A stretch of 64,000 nucleotides of DNA from Pseudomonadota bacterium (GTDB taxonomy: Bacteria; Myxococcota_A; Polyangia; GCA-2747355). The stretch covers positions 248,001 through 312,000 of the forward strand of contig JADJDT010000002.1 of the NCBI GenBank assembly GCA_016702545.1, written 5' to 3'. How positions within the stretch are numbered: position 1 is the first letter of the stretch; each line of letters starts with the position of its first letter. A model generated the notes under the pieces. The model saw nothing but the letters and a program-made list of their open reading frames with translations. It did not search any database and was not told the origin of the DNA. Position numbers and translations under genes: made by a program. This document shows positions 8,864-16,471 of this stretch, piece after piece.

Positions 8864-9874
8864 ATGACCGCGTGCCCAATCTGCGAGCTGGCGAACGTCG
8901 ACAGTTCTTCCCGCGCCGATGCTGACGCCACTTCCTTCCAGTGCCAGCGCTGTGGGTCGTTCGTGCTGGAGGAGCAGTTCCTTAGCTACGGGAGCAGCGA
9001 GGCAGCTGCGTGGCCGACGGACGCTCCCGGCCGGCACCGGGTCTCCGCTGCATTGCGGGCAGCCACCGATCGCGGAGTCTCGACGCGACTCATGGCCGTC
9101 GAGGACTTGCGTGACCTCGTGAGTAACTATCCGGGGCCGCGCGACGTGATTGAGCAGCTCGAACTTCTCCTGCTGCACATTCACCAGCGCCTGCAGGGCG
9201 AAGGCGCCGGTGGGCTCTGCGTCCTCGACCCGGAGGTTGGTCAGTCGGTCGTCGGCGCGCGTAGCAGGGAGGAGCTGAGCTTCTGTTTGGACCAACTCGC
9301 CGGGCAGGGCCTCGTCGAAGGCAAGACCCTGAACGGCCGGAAAGGCGCGGGACCAGTGCCCCCGAAGGGCTATCGGCCAACGCTGAAGGGCTGGGAGCGT
9401 CTCCGCGAGCTGACCCGACACCGCCGGGACGGGACAAAGGCCTTCGTAGCGATGTGGTTCAACGAGGAGGCAACAGGTGCCGCTTTCGACAAGGGCATCA
9501 AGCCAGCGCTCGAGAATCGCGGCTTTCGCCCTTGCCGCGTGGACAATGTCGAGCACAACGACAAGATTTGTGACCGCATCGTCGCGGAGATCAGGGAAAG
9601 CGCGCTCGTCATCGCCGACTTCACGGGTCACCGCGGCGGCGTCTACTTCGAGGCGGGCCTGGCCAAGGGTCTCGGCATCCCCCTGATCTGGACCTGCCGT
9701 GACAACGGTTCGGACGACGAGGACGGCCTGAGCCGCGCGCACTTCGACACCCGGCAGTACAACCACATCACTTGGAAGACGGGAGAGGAGGACAAGCTGC
9801 GCCAGCGCCTCGAGGACCGCATCCGCGCGACCATCAGCCCACCTGACGTGGCTTGGACGCCTGTCTCCGTCTGA
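8864..9874 (+). CDS. Zinc-ribbon protein with nucleoside 2-deoxyribosyltransferase/TIR-like C-terminal domain
   Basis: 336 aa. The N-terminus has a four-cysteine zinc ribbon (C4, C7, C27, C30). Residues 60-185 are a helical middle region without a recognised fold. Residues 190-330 match the family that begins KAFVAMWF, continues GIKPALENRGF and EHNDKICDRIVAEI, and has IADFTGHRGGVYFEAGLAKG; D252 and E263 fall where deoxyribosyltransferase-like hydrolases keep catalytic acids. Relatives include nucleotide-cleaving effectors of bacterial immunity, so an NAD or nucleotide hydrolase is possible, but activity here is inference. GGAGG sits 6 bp before the ATG. It opens the accessory island that runs to 16 kb. 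Confidence 0.85.
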   Translation: MTACPICELANVDSSSRADADATSFQCQRCGSFVLEEQFLSYGSSEAAAWPTDAPGRHRVSAALRAATDRGVSTRLMAVEDLRDLVSNYPGPRDVIEQLELLLLHIHQRLQGEGAGGLCVLDPEVGQSVVGARSREELSFCLDQLAGQGLVEGKTLNGRKGAGPVPPKGYRPTLKGWERLRELTRHRRDGTKAFVAMWFNEEATGAAFDKGIKPALENRGFRPCRVDNVEHNDKICDRIVAEIRESALVIADFTGHRGGVYFEAGLAKGLGIPLIWTCRDNGSDDEDGLSRAHFDTRQYNHITWKTGEEDKLRQRLEDRIRATISPPDVAWTPVSV

Positions 9875-9960
9875 CAGCTCGGATAGGCAGACACCCGGCG
9901 ACGGCGCGCTTGAGCGGTCCGGACGGGTCCGGGCCAACTTGCACCCGATTCACGGCCCGG

Positions 9961-10008
9961 CATCGCGCCGGTGCCCATCGCGCCGGTGTCAGGCACCTTT
10001 TTCACCGG
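9961..10008 (+). repeat. Short repeats of the GGTGTCAGGCACC type
   Basis: CATCGCGCCGGTG occurs twice (9961-9973 and 9976-9988), followed by GGTGTCAGGCACCTTTTTC with dyad symmetry GGTG/CACC and a closing CACCGG. The GGTGTCAGGCACC form resembles REP-like short repeats found in large environmental genomes. The run of five T after the dyad could also end transcription of the upstream gene; that is inference. Confidence 0.5.
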
Positions 10009-10113
10009 GCGGGCGCTCGCGTACCGCAAACGTCATGGCGGGTGTGGGAGCCGGGTCCGGGACCGTTCTCCGGAAGCGTTGCGGGAGAGCGGTGCCGCGG
10101 CTAGTATCCGCGG

Positions 10114-10791
10114 ATGAGCCGCATGGTGAGCCCCGGCAGTGCTCGTTTCGACGGCCGGACGGAGCATAGCAAGGCGTCCCGGCGGCGCTCGGACGTTTAC
10201 TTCTCGGCCGATGTGGAGACGGACGGGCCGATTCCGGGGCCCTACTCCTTGCTGTCCTTCGCCTTGGTCTACGCGGGGACCTTCGACGGCCACCGCTTCA
10301 CCCGACCCACCAGCTTCGACAGAGCCATCTATTCCGAGTTGCGGCCGATCTCGGAGAACTTCGAGGCGGAGGCCCTCCGCGTTAATGGCCTCGATCGGGA
10401 GCGCTTGTTGCGTGAGGGTCAGGTACCCGAGGCGGCGATGACCGAAGCCTGCGCGTGGGTCAAGCGCACTGCTGGCGCAGGGCATCCCGTGCTGGTGGCC
10501 TACCCGCTCAGCTTCGACTGGAGCTGGCTGTACTGGTACTTCGTTCGCTACTCGCGCGATGGGTCGCCCTTCAGCCATTCCAGCTGCTTCGATATCAAGA
10601 CGGCCTTTGCCGTGAAGGGGAGGCTGCCGATGGCGCAGGCTGGCCGCAGCAATCTCTACGACGCCTTACGGCCCCAGCAGCCGCACCAGCACCACGCGCT
10701 GTCCGATGCAGTTGAGCAGGCGCAGATCTTTGGCAATGTGTTCGAGTGGGAAGGTGGAGATGACCGAGTTCCTCGAATCCCGCCGCGCTGA
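10114..10791 (+). CDS. DEDDh 3'-5' exonuclease (RNase T/DnaQ-like)
   Basis: 225 aa exonuclease fold. The ExoI motif is ADVETDG (D33, E35), the middle acid is in SFDWSW (D135), and ExoIII is HALSDA (H194, D198). All four acidic residues and the histidine are in place, so a metal-dependent exonuclease on single-stranded DNA or RNA is expected. The first 26 residues are unconserved; the true start could be the second ATG at 10123. Its 3' end overlaps the next gene by 32 bp, which suggests the two are translated as a pair. Confidence 0.85.
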   Translation: MSRMVSPGSARFDGRTEHSKASRRRSDVYFSADVETDGPIPGPYSLLSFALVYAGTFDGHRFTRPTSFDRAIYSELRPISENFEAEALRVNGLDRERLLREGQVPEAAMTEACAWVKRTAGAGHPVLVAYPLSFDWSWLYWYFVRYSRDGSPFSHSSCFDIKTAFAVKGRLPMAQAGRSNLYDALRPQQPHQHHALSDAVEQAQIFGNVFEWEGGDDRVPRIPPR

Positions 10792-11748
10792 AAGCGACAA
10801 ACGCGTCGACCGGCTGCTCTCGCAGCTCGCAAAGGCGCAGAAGCACGCTGGCGCGAGTGCGTGCGTCTACCTCACAGGGTCGTTCGGTCGGGGTGAGGCC
10901 AGCTCGCACAGTGATCTCGACCTGTTTATCCTCTCGCGTTCTGACGAGAGTCCTCGCCGGCCGTCACGGCTTGAGGAGATTTGCCTGAAGGCGGACCTGA
11001 TCGAGCAAACGAGGGCCATTGGCCTGCCCGAGTTCTCGGGGGACGGGGAATACCTGGCGCTCTACACCGTGGACAAGCTAGTAAGGACACTGGGATGCCC
11101 GAACGACGACGCCAGCAACACCTTCACGGCCCGGCTTCTGCTCTTGCTCGAAAGCCGCCCGCTGATCGGGAAGGAGGTGTATGACGAAGCCGTCCACGAG
11201 GTCTTGAAGGCGTATTGGCGTGATTACGACGATCACCCCAAGGACTTCATGCCAACCTTTTGGCCAACGACATCGCACGGCTGTGGCGAACCTTCTGCGT
11301 CAACTATGAGGCGCGGACCACGACCGATCCGCCGGAAAAGAAGGCTAAGCGGAAGCTCAAGAACTACAAGTTGAAGCACAGTCGGCTGCTGACCTGCTAC
11401 TCGGCTCTCGCATATCTCCTGGCCGTACATAAGGCGCGAGGCACGGTCAATCTGGACGACGCTACTCAGATGGTCGGGCTGCGTCCGCTGGAACGGCTGA
11501 CTGCGCTAGTCAATGATGCGAAGCTCGGAACGGCATCCGCCCGGACACGCGTCGATGACGTGCTTGAGAGCTACTGCACGTTTCTTAGGGAATCGGACCG
11601 GGCCGAGGCCGAGCTGATCGAGCTATTTCTCAAGCCCCAGCAGGCTCGTGAATACTTCGCGCAGGCGAACACCATGGGCGACCGTGTTTTCGAACTGATG
11701 CTCGAACTGGGCGAGGGCTCGCGGTTCTTTCGGCTCTTGGTGGTGTGA
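10760..11748 (+). CDS. MNT-type nucleotidyltransferase with helical C-terminus (frameshifted at 11258-11261)
   Basis: The N-terminal half has the polymerase-beta-like site GSFGRGEASSHSDLDLF: GSFGRG at residues 40-45 and D52/D54 as metal ligands. This frame runs out at 11374, while the natural continuation LANDIARLWRTFCVNYE is in another frame (open 11260-11748). Adding one T to the TTTT run at 11258-11261 fuses the two into about 329 aa. The start was set at the ATG at 10760, after AAGGTGGAG. The substrate may be a protein, tRNA or antibiotic; the family includes antitoxin and immunity enzymes. The gene is either inactivated or affected by a homopolymer sequencing error. Confidence 0.8.
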
Positions 11749-12054
11749 CAGGCCCTCGGAAGCCCTATGACGAGACTGCCGCGCGAGTGCAGGCACCGTT
11801 CGAGCTGCCAGGCCTCGCGCCGGTGCTAGCCACCGTTCCACCGGCGATCACCGTTGGAATGCCTGAATTCGCCGGCGCCTGACTGCACCGGCACCGTTTT
11901 ACTGACTGACTGGCTGGAGCACCGTTGCACTGAGGGCAGACGGATACGTTGTCGCGGTGCAGCAGCTGGATGTCTTGGGTTCCCCTTTCAGAAGCGATAG
12001 AGTGCGGCATCATCCGAGTCGAAGGTCTCTGGGCACACTTCCCGGACGGGCGGA
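11749..12054. repeat. Intergenic cluster of CACCGTT motifs
   Basis: This 306-bp gap holds no gene. CACCGTT occurs five times in 133 bp, at 11794, 11831, 11849, 11892 and 11920, several times preceded by GG or followed by ACTG (CACCGTTTTACTGACTGACTGG, quoted in part). A further copy with the same context lies at 15961. GACTGACTGG and ACTGACTGACTGG add local tetranucleotide repetition. It looks like degenerate REP-type sequence or a binding-site array; nothing decides between these. Confidence 0.5.
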
Positions 12055-12960
12055 ATGCAGACCCACTACGAAGTTTTGGGTGTTAGCGAGACCGCGACGC
12101 CGCGGGAGATCAAGGAGGCATTCCGACTATTGGCGCTGAAGTACCACCCCGATCAGCATCCATCGCCAATCGCCAATGAACTGTTCCGGCGCATCAAGGA
12201 AGCCTATGAGACTCTCTACGAGCCAAGCCGCCGGGCGGAATACGACCGCCATCTCGCTGACGAAGCCACGACGGCGCGGCGCGCGAATCAGCATCCCTGG
12301 CCTACGCCCCCGAGCGGAGGATCGGCCCAGGAGCCGCCAGCGAGCGAACCCCGGCCGGAGCGGGCTTGGAGTGATGCGCCGAAGGGTCGCTCCCAGCGCA
12401 GATTCATTGTCGCGAGCGTGATCCTGGGAATCATCTCCGGGCTGATATGGGGACCTTCGGTTGGCATTCTCGTTTGCGTTCTGGGCCCGGTCCTCATCGC
12501 CTACTTCCTTACCGCACTTCCTGCCCTCGCGAACATTGCGGGCTGGGGAATCGGAGCGCTCATCATAATAGGCTTGGTCGGCTGGCTAGCCGACAGGCAG
12601 CAGCAAACCGGTCAGCATACTCCTCAGGGGGGCCCGCATGGCGGTGACGAGCCGAGCCCCGCGCCGGCACCTTCGCCGACCGCGGGTGCGCCTCCGGCGG
12701 TCGACCCGGCGACGTTGAGCGGCCTTCTCGATCGCGCGTGGAGCGCTTATCGCAAGGGCTTCTACAGCGAGGCTGCGACGCAGGCGGCTCAGGTGCTACG
12801 GCTCGCGCCGGAGGATCCGCAGGCGTGGTCGATCGTCGGTGCGTCGGCATGCTACCTCAAGCAGGACAAGCAGGCGCAGTCGGCCTATGCCATGCTGGAC
12901 ACCCAGCGCCGGCAGCTCCTGCGCCGCGTCTGCGACCGAATGGGCGTCAACCTCCGCTAG
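12055..12960 (+). CDS. Membrane-anchored J-domain protein with C-terminal TPR
   Basis: 301 aa. Residues 1-67 are a J domain: THYEVLGV, then the HPD tripeptide at 31-33 that stimulates Hsp70 ATPase, and YDRHL at the end. A Pro/Ala-rich linker follows, then two or three hydrophobic segments between about residues 118 and 180, a second Pro-rich linker, and a TPR-like repeat (AWSAYRKGFYSEAATQAAQV) near residue 225. It probably brings DnaK to a membrane client. Codon use is less GC-biased than in the rhamnose or ser genes, fitting an accessory gene. No dnaK or partner is adjacent. Confidence 0.85.
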   Translation: MQTHYEVLGVSETATPREIKEAFRLLALKYHPDQHPSPIANELFRRIKEAYETLYEPSRRAEYDRHLADEATTARRANQHPWPTPPSGGSAQEPPASEPRPERAWSDAPKGRSQRRFIVASVILGIISGLIWGPSVGILVCVLGPVLIAYFLTALPALANIAGWGIGALIIIGLVGWLADRQQQTGQHTPQGGPHGGDEPSPAPAPSPTAGAPPAVDPATLSGLLDRAWSAYRKGFYSEAATQAAQVLRLAPEDPQAWSIVGASACYLKQDKQAQSAYAMLDTQRRQLLRRVCDRMGVNLR

Positions 12961-13553
12961 CACCGCCAAGGCGAGACCCGGACCGTCTATGACGGGCGGC
13001 CGGGGACCCGGCCGGGGATGATGGTTCAAGGTTACGGGGCGAGGCCTGTGGAGGGACGAGCACGTCGGGCGGGGCCTTGGCGGGGAGGCCCAATTAGCCC
13101 TGGCCGGTTGGAGCGGAGGGGGCGAGGGCGGTCGGGGCGAGTGGCTTTTCGGGTGCGGGACGCAGCGGTCCGCCCTCAGCGCGACGAAGCGCGATGAGCA
13201 AGGGCAGGCGGCGGGGTCAGGGGACCGGGCGGGACGGACCTCACGGCGCCTGGGCGCAGCAAACGCCGGCGTAGAGCCGCAGACCGTAGGTGCCGAAGGG
13301 GAAGACCGCCCCACGTTCGCCCGTGCGCCAACGGCGCCAAGCGTCGCGGTAGCGGGTGACCGCCGCCATGCACACCCGGGTTGAAGACCCTTCTGAAACA
13401 TCTGAAACATCAACCCGGGTGGGTCCCCGTGGCACGGGTGGGTCCCCATGGCAGCGGCGACACTTGCCGCCGAAGTACCAGCGCCGGCTGCGCGAGGCCG
13501 CGAGCGAGTTCGAGACGCTGGCACGCGCGGAGGCGCGAAGGCGAAGGTAGCAG
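12961..13553. other. 593-bp intergenic region with repeats and a gene fragment
   Basis: No complete gene. Near 13247-13370 the minus strand encodes a short tail (RYRDAWRRWRTGERG, then FPFGTYGLRLY) that resembles the C-terminal region of small proteins next to transposases; this is weak. At 13373-13455 there is an inverted repeat and two GGGTGGGTCCCC units (separate entry). The plus strand 13456-13550 encodes a charged tail ending EARRRR that may be another fragment. Confidence 0.4.
13373..13455 (+). repeat. Inverted repeat plus GGGTGGGTCCCC units, copy 1 (downstream of fic)
   Basis: CACCCGGGTTGA (13373-13384) and TCAACCCGGGTG (13410-13421) are perfect inverted arms around a loop that contains GACCCTTCTGAAACAT, with CTGAAACAT doubled. 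Two copies of CGGGTGGGTCCCC follow (13417 and 13434 onward), each ending near ATGG or GTGG. The same block recurs at 14988-15118 in the same orientation on the other side of the fic gene. Confidence 0.7.
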
Positions 13554-14714
13554 CTACCCCAGCGGCTCAGTGCCCTCGCTCAGGATCTCCACGTAGGGGG
13601 CGTAGGCGAACACGCGGTTGCGCTGATAGCCCGTGAGCTCTTTCACGATGTGGAGCTTCTTCATCCGGTCGAGCGCAGATGCGACGGTCGGGTACGTGAG
13701 CTTGAGTTCCTTCGCTAGCTCCTGCACGCCGGCGATCGGCTTCCTCTGGAGCTGCTCGAGGACGCGGGACGCCGAGACAGCTGCCCGGCCGAGGCTCTCG
13801 AGGCGGCGCCGATCCTTATCGAAGAGCGCGAGGATCCGCCTGGTCGTGTCGAGGGCCTCCTCGGCGGTTTCGACCACGCCCTGGAGGAAGAATCGGAGCC
13901 AGCCCTCCCAATCCCCGTGCGTGCGGACCCGCTGAAGGTGCTCGTAGTACTCCTGCCGGTGCATCTTGAAGTAGAGGCTCAGGTAGAGGATGGGCTCCGA
14001 GAGCGCGCCGTCGGCCGTGAGCAGGAGGGCGATGAGCAGTCGACCGACCCTGCCGTTGCCGTCGAGAAACGGGTGGATGGTCTCGAACTGCACGTGAGCC
14101 AAGGCCGCCTTGATCAGCGCCGGGGTCTGTACCGGGTCCCCATGCAGGAACTTCTCGAGGGCGCCCATGCATTCGACGACGCTTTCCGCCGGGGGCGGAA
14201 CGAAGCGCGCGTTGCCGGGGCGGGAGCCGCCGATCCAGACCTGGCTCCGCCTGAAATCACCGGGGGCCTTCGTGCTGCCTCTGCCGGAGCGCAGCAGGAT
14301 GCCGTGTATCTCGCGCAAGAGGCGCAGCGACATCGGGAAGCCGCCCCGGAGCCGCTCGAGCCCGTGGTCGAGGGCAGCGATGTAGTCGGAGACCTCGCGC
14401 GCGTCCTCGACCGGGACCCCTGGCACCTGGTCACTCTCGTAGAGCAGAAGGTCGGCGAGCGACGACTGGGTGCCCTCGATCTGCGAGGAGAGCACCGCCT
14501 CCTTGCGGACGTAGGCGTACAGGAACAGCGAGATGTTGGGGAGTAGCGCTGGCAGGCCGTCGAGCCGGCCAAGCGCGCGGTTGGCGCGCTCGACGAGGTC
14601 GCGATCCGCGGCAGTCAGGGCGAGCGGCGGCTCAGGAGGCAAGGGCGCCGGCACGAAGGCCTTGAACGGCTCGCCTGTCGTGCTGACCTGGACGTATGTG
14701 CCAACGTTTCGCAT
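13554..14714 (-). CDS. Class II Fic family protein with C-terminal winged helix
   Basis: 386 aa. The Fic core has HPFLDGNGRVGR (H214-R225), the complete catalytic motif for transfer of AMP or a similar group from a nucleotide to a protein side chain. An N-terminal inhibitory helix is visible as SSQIEGTQ (residues 76-83), the (S/T)xxxE(G/N) motif of class II Fic proteins, so the enzyme is probably self-inhibited. The C-terminus (about 310-380) looks like a winged-helix DNA-binding domain (TYPTVASALDRMKKL). The start at 14714 (MRNVGTYV) removes an unconserved 11-residue extension. It is flanked on both sides by the same repeat, which suggests a mobile cassette. Confidence 0.92.
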   Translation of the reverse strand: MRNVGTYVQVSTTGEPFKAFVPAPLPPEPPLALTAADRDLVERANRALGRLDGLPALLPNISLFLYAYVRKEAVLSSQIEGTQSSLADLLLYESDQVPGVPVEDAREVSDYIAALDHGLERLRGGFPMSLRLLREIHGILLRSGRGSTKAPGDFRRSQVWIGGSRPGNARFVPPPAESVVECMGALEKFLHGDPVQTPALIKAALAHVQFETIHPFLDGNGRVGRLLIALLLTADGALSEPILYLSLYFKMHRQEYYEHLQRVRTHGDWEGWLRFFLQGVVETAEEALDTTRRILALFDKDRRRLESLGRAAVSASRVLEQLQRKPIAGVQELAKELKLTYPTVASALDRMKKLHIVKELTGYQRNRVFAYAPYVEILSEGTEPLG

Positions 14715-15229
14715 GTCGTCTCGGTCGGGACCGCGAGGTTTTAACAAGGACCCCGATCTGCGTCCATATTCAACGCGGCTTTAACAAGAGGCAAGACCAC
14801 CCGCTCGCTACCCCTGCCACCGCAGGCCAGCGAGAGCGCCGTAGTCGGTCCGCCACGGGTCGAGTGCGTCGCGCTGCGAGCCAGCCAAACCCTGCGCGAA
14901 CGCAGCCAATCGATCGGCTTGCCGACGACGACTTCGGAAACGTTTGCAGGGCGAGGTCCAGCCAAGCACCGCTCCCCAAGCACCGCTCCCGGGTTGAGGT
15001 GGCAGGGCAGGGCACGGGTCGGAGACCCTTCTGAAACATCAACCCGGGTGGGGCCCATGGTCATGGTGAGGGTGGGGCCCATGGTGTCACACCGGTGGGT
15101 CCCCATGGGGGGGCCATGGGGCTCTGTCCGTGGCCCTGGCCAACGCAGCCTTGAGCGTTGACACCAACGCGGCCTTGAGCTGTCGGAGCAACTCGTGGAT
15201 GCTACCCTTCGGTCGCGGAGGGGACCTCA
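14715..15229. other. 515-bp intergenic region, repeat-rich
   Basis: No credible gene on either strand. It contains the second copy of the repeat that brackets fic (14988-15118) and two copies of CAAGCACCGCTCCC (about 14964 and 14979). It ends with GGAGGGG, the ribosome binding site of the HExxH gene. Confidence 0.5.
14988..15118 (+). repeat. Inverted repeat plus GGGTGGG units, copy 2 (upstream of fic)
   Basis: CCCGGGTTGA (14988-14997) pairs with TCAACCCGGG (15039-15048). GAGACCCTTCTGAAACATC precedes the second arm, as in copy 1 at 13386. Three GGGTGGGGCCCATGG-like units follow (from 15047, 15068 and 15092). Orientation is the same as copy 1, so the pair forms direct repeats about 1.6 kb apart around fic. 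Confidence 0.65.
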
Positions 15230-15970
15230 ATGCACCAAGGATTGGTACCGGCCGCCGTCATGCCGGGGTTGTTTTGGCTGTCTGGACCGGACCCATTTCT
15301 CGACGGCATCAATTCGTCCCTCGCAGAGATTCAAAAGCGTGTGACAGGTCGCCACTTATTCGGACTAATCGCCGCCAGTGCCAGAGCGGAACGCGTGGTG
15401 CTTCGGGAATTCACGCCTGAACTCAAGCGCCGCATGGGTGAGAGCCATGACACAAAGTTTGCGATGGTCGTTGGGCAGGCTGTCGTTGACGCTGGCCTGT
15501 ACAACTTCGCCATTTACAGGGACGTTGTGCCGCGGTGCGATAGACTTCAACCCTTGGAAGGAGGCGTTTGCCATGGCATCAAGGCCTACGCCGACCGCGT
15601 TGAGGGACCCGCCTCGGAGTTTCCGGACCGCGAACGCTACGCCCAGGCCCGATTGGACGTTCCTGTCGCGCCAAACCTGCTGATCAAACCCGCTGACTGG
15701 GATTGGGTAGCTCCCGTGGTCGTGCACGAGTTGGTTCATTGCCTGCAGTTTCTGGATGGCCGTCGTGACTATCGGAAGCCCGACCACGAGTACGCTGCGA
15801 GGTGGAAGAACTTCGGCGAGGGCGAAGCCATGGTTTGGGAAAACGCCTTCAGACGGGAAGTCGACCCAGCCGCCACGATCACGGACTACCACGGCACCCC
15901 CGCTCTGAGGCCTGGACCGATCGGGCAGCGTGCCAAGAACGCCTGGCTCCCCTTGCCAGGCACCGTTTGA
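15230..15970 (+). CDS. Uncharacterised protein with HExxH metalloprotease motif
   Basis: 246 aa, family not recognised. The motif VVVHELVHCLQFLDG (H166, E167, H170) is the zinc-peptidase signature, and GEGEAMVWENAF at about 197-208 could give the third glutamate ligand, as in gluzincin-type enzymes. No signal peptide is seen, so it probably acts in the cytoplasm. The start follows GGAGGGG at good spacing. The last 20 codons (from 15928) overlap a dispersed repeat also found at 27762, so the native C-terminus may have been replaced. The gene is less GC-rich than the housekeeping genes around it. Confidence 0.7.
   Translation: MHQGLVPAAVMPGLFWLSGPDPFLDGINSSLAEIQKRVTGRHLFGLIAASARAERVVLREFTPELKRRMGESHDTKFAMVVGQAVVDAGLYNFAIYRDVVPRCDRLQPLEGGVCHGIKAYADRVEGPASEFPDRERYAQARLDVPVAPNLLIKPADWDWVAPVVVHELVHCLQFLDGRRDYRKPDHEYAARWKNFGEGEAMVWENAFRREVDPAATITDYHGTPALRPGPIGQRAKNAWLPLPGTV
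15928..15967 (+). repeat. Dispersed repeat GCGTGCCA(A/G)GAACGCCTGGCTC, copy 1
   Basis: Positions 15928-15949 match 27762-27783 with one mismatch. Here the repeat runs into CCAGGCACCGTT, which links it to the CACCGTT cluster at 11.8 kb. It forms the 3' end of the HExxH gene. Confidence 0.55.
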
Positions 15971-16079
15971 CTGTGGGCAAGCATCAACCCGGGGGCCCTC
16001 CGCAGGCTCTCGGGCTCTCGCGGGCGGCTCTCGCATGCGCTGGGAAGCGCTCGGCGACGCTCGGTCTCGGTGCAGAGCC

Positions 16080-16463
16080 TCAGGCGGTGCGGCAGGACTG
16101 GTCGCTGCACCGCCCCGTGATGCGCAGGCGGTTGCGAGCGAAGATCGCATAGGCGCCGTCGAGCAGCTGCGACAGCCCGGGTGCGCGGGTTACTGCCGCC
16201 AGCCAGCGCAATCCCACCGCGGCGTAGACCCGGCGGAAGACCTCCATGCCCGAAATCCAGGTGCCGTCGCCCAGCCGCCCGTGGATCTTGGCCATCAACT
16301 CGGTCTGCGTCTTACCGAAGGCCGCGGCGTCGAAGTCCGCCGCGGCGATGTCCGTGAAGCGCACACGCTGCCGCGTGTCGCGTCCTCTCAGCGCTGCCAC
16401 CTCCCTGCGGCAGAGGGGGCAGGCGCCGTCGAAGAAGATCTCGATGTCTGCTGCGCGCGTCAT
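16080..16463 (-). CDS. DCC-family thiol-disulfide oxidoreductase-like protein (DUF393)
   Basis: 127 aa from the ATG at 16463; a GTG at 16475 that overlaps the preceding stop is an alternative start. The signature FFDGACPLCRREV gives the DxxCPLC motif that names the DCC family, and GMEVFRRVYAAVGLRWLAAV is the usual second block. Members are thioredoxin-like in fold, with unclear substrates. The C-terminus carries an unusual extra Cys pair (RCSDQSCRTA). It lies directly after the DUF4397 lipoprotein gene on the same strand and is probably co-transcribed. Confidence 0.88.
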   Translation of the reverse strand: MTRAADIEIFFDGACPLCRREVAALRGRDTRQRVRFTDIAAADFDAAAFGKTQTELMAKIHGRLGDGTWISGMEVFRRVYAAVGLRWLAAVTRAPGLSQLLDGAYAIFARNRLRITGRCSDQSCRTA

Positions 16464-16471
16464 GGCATGGC

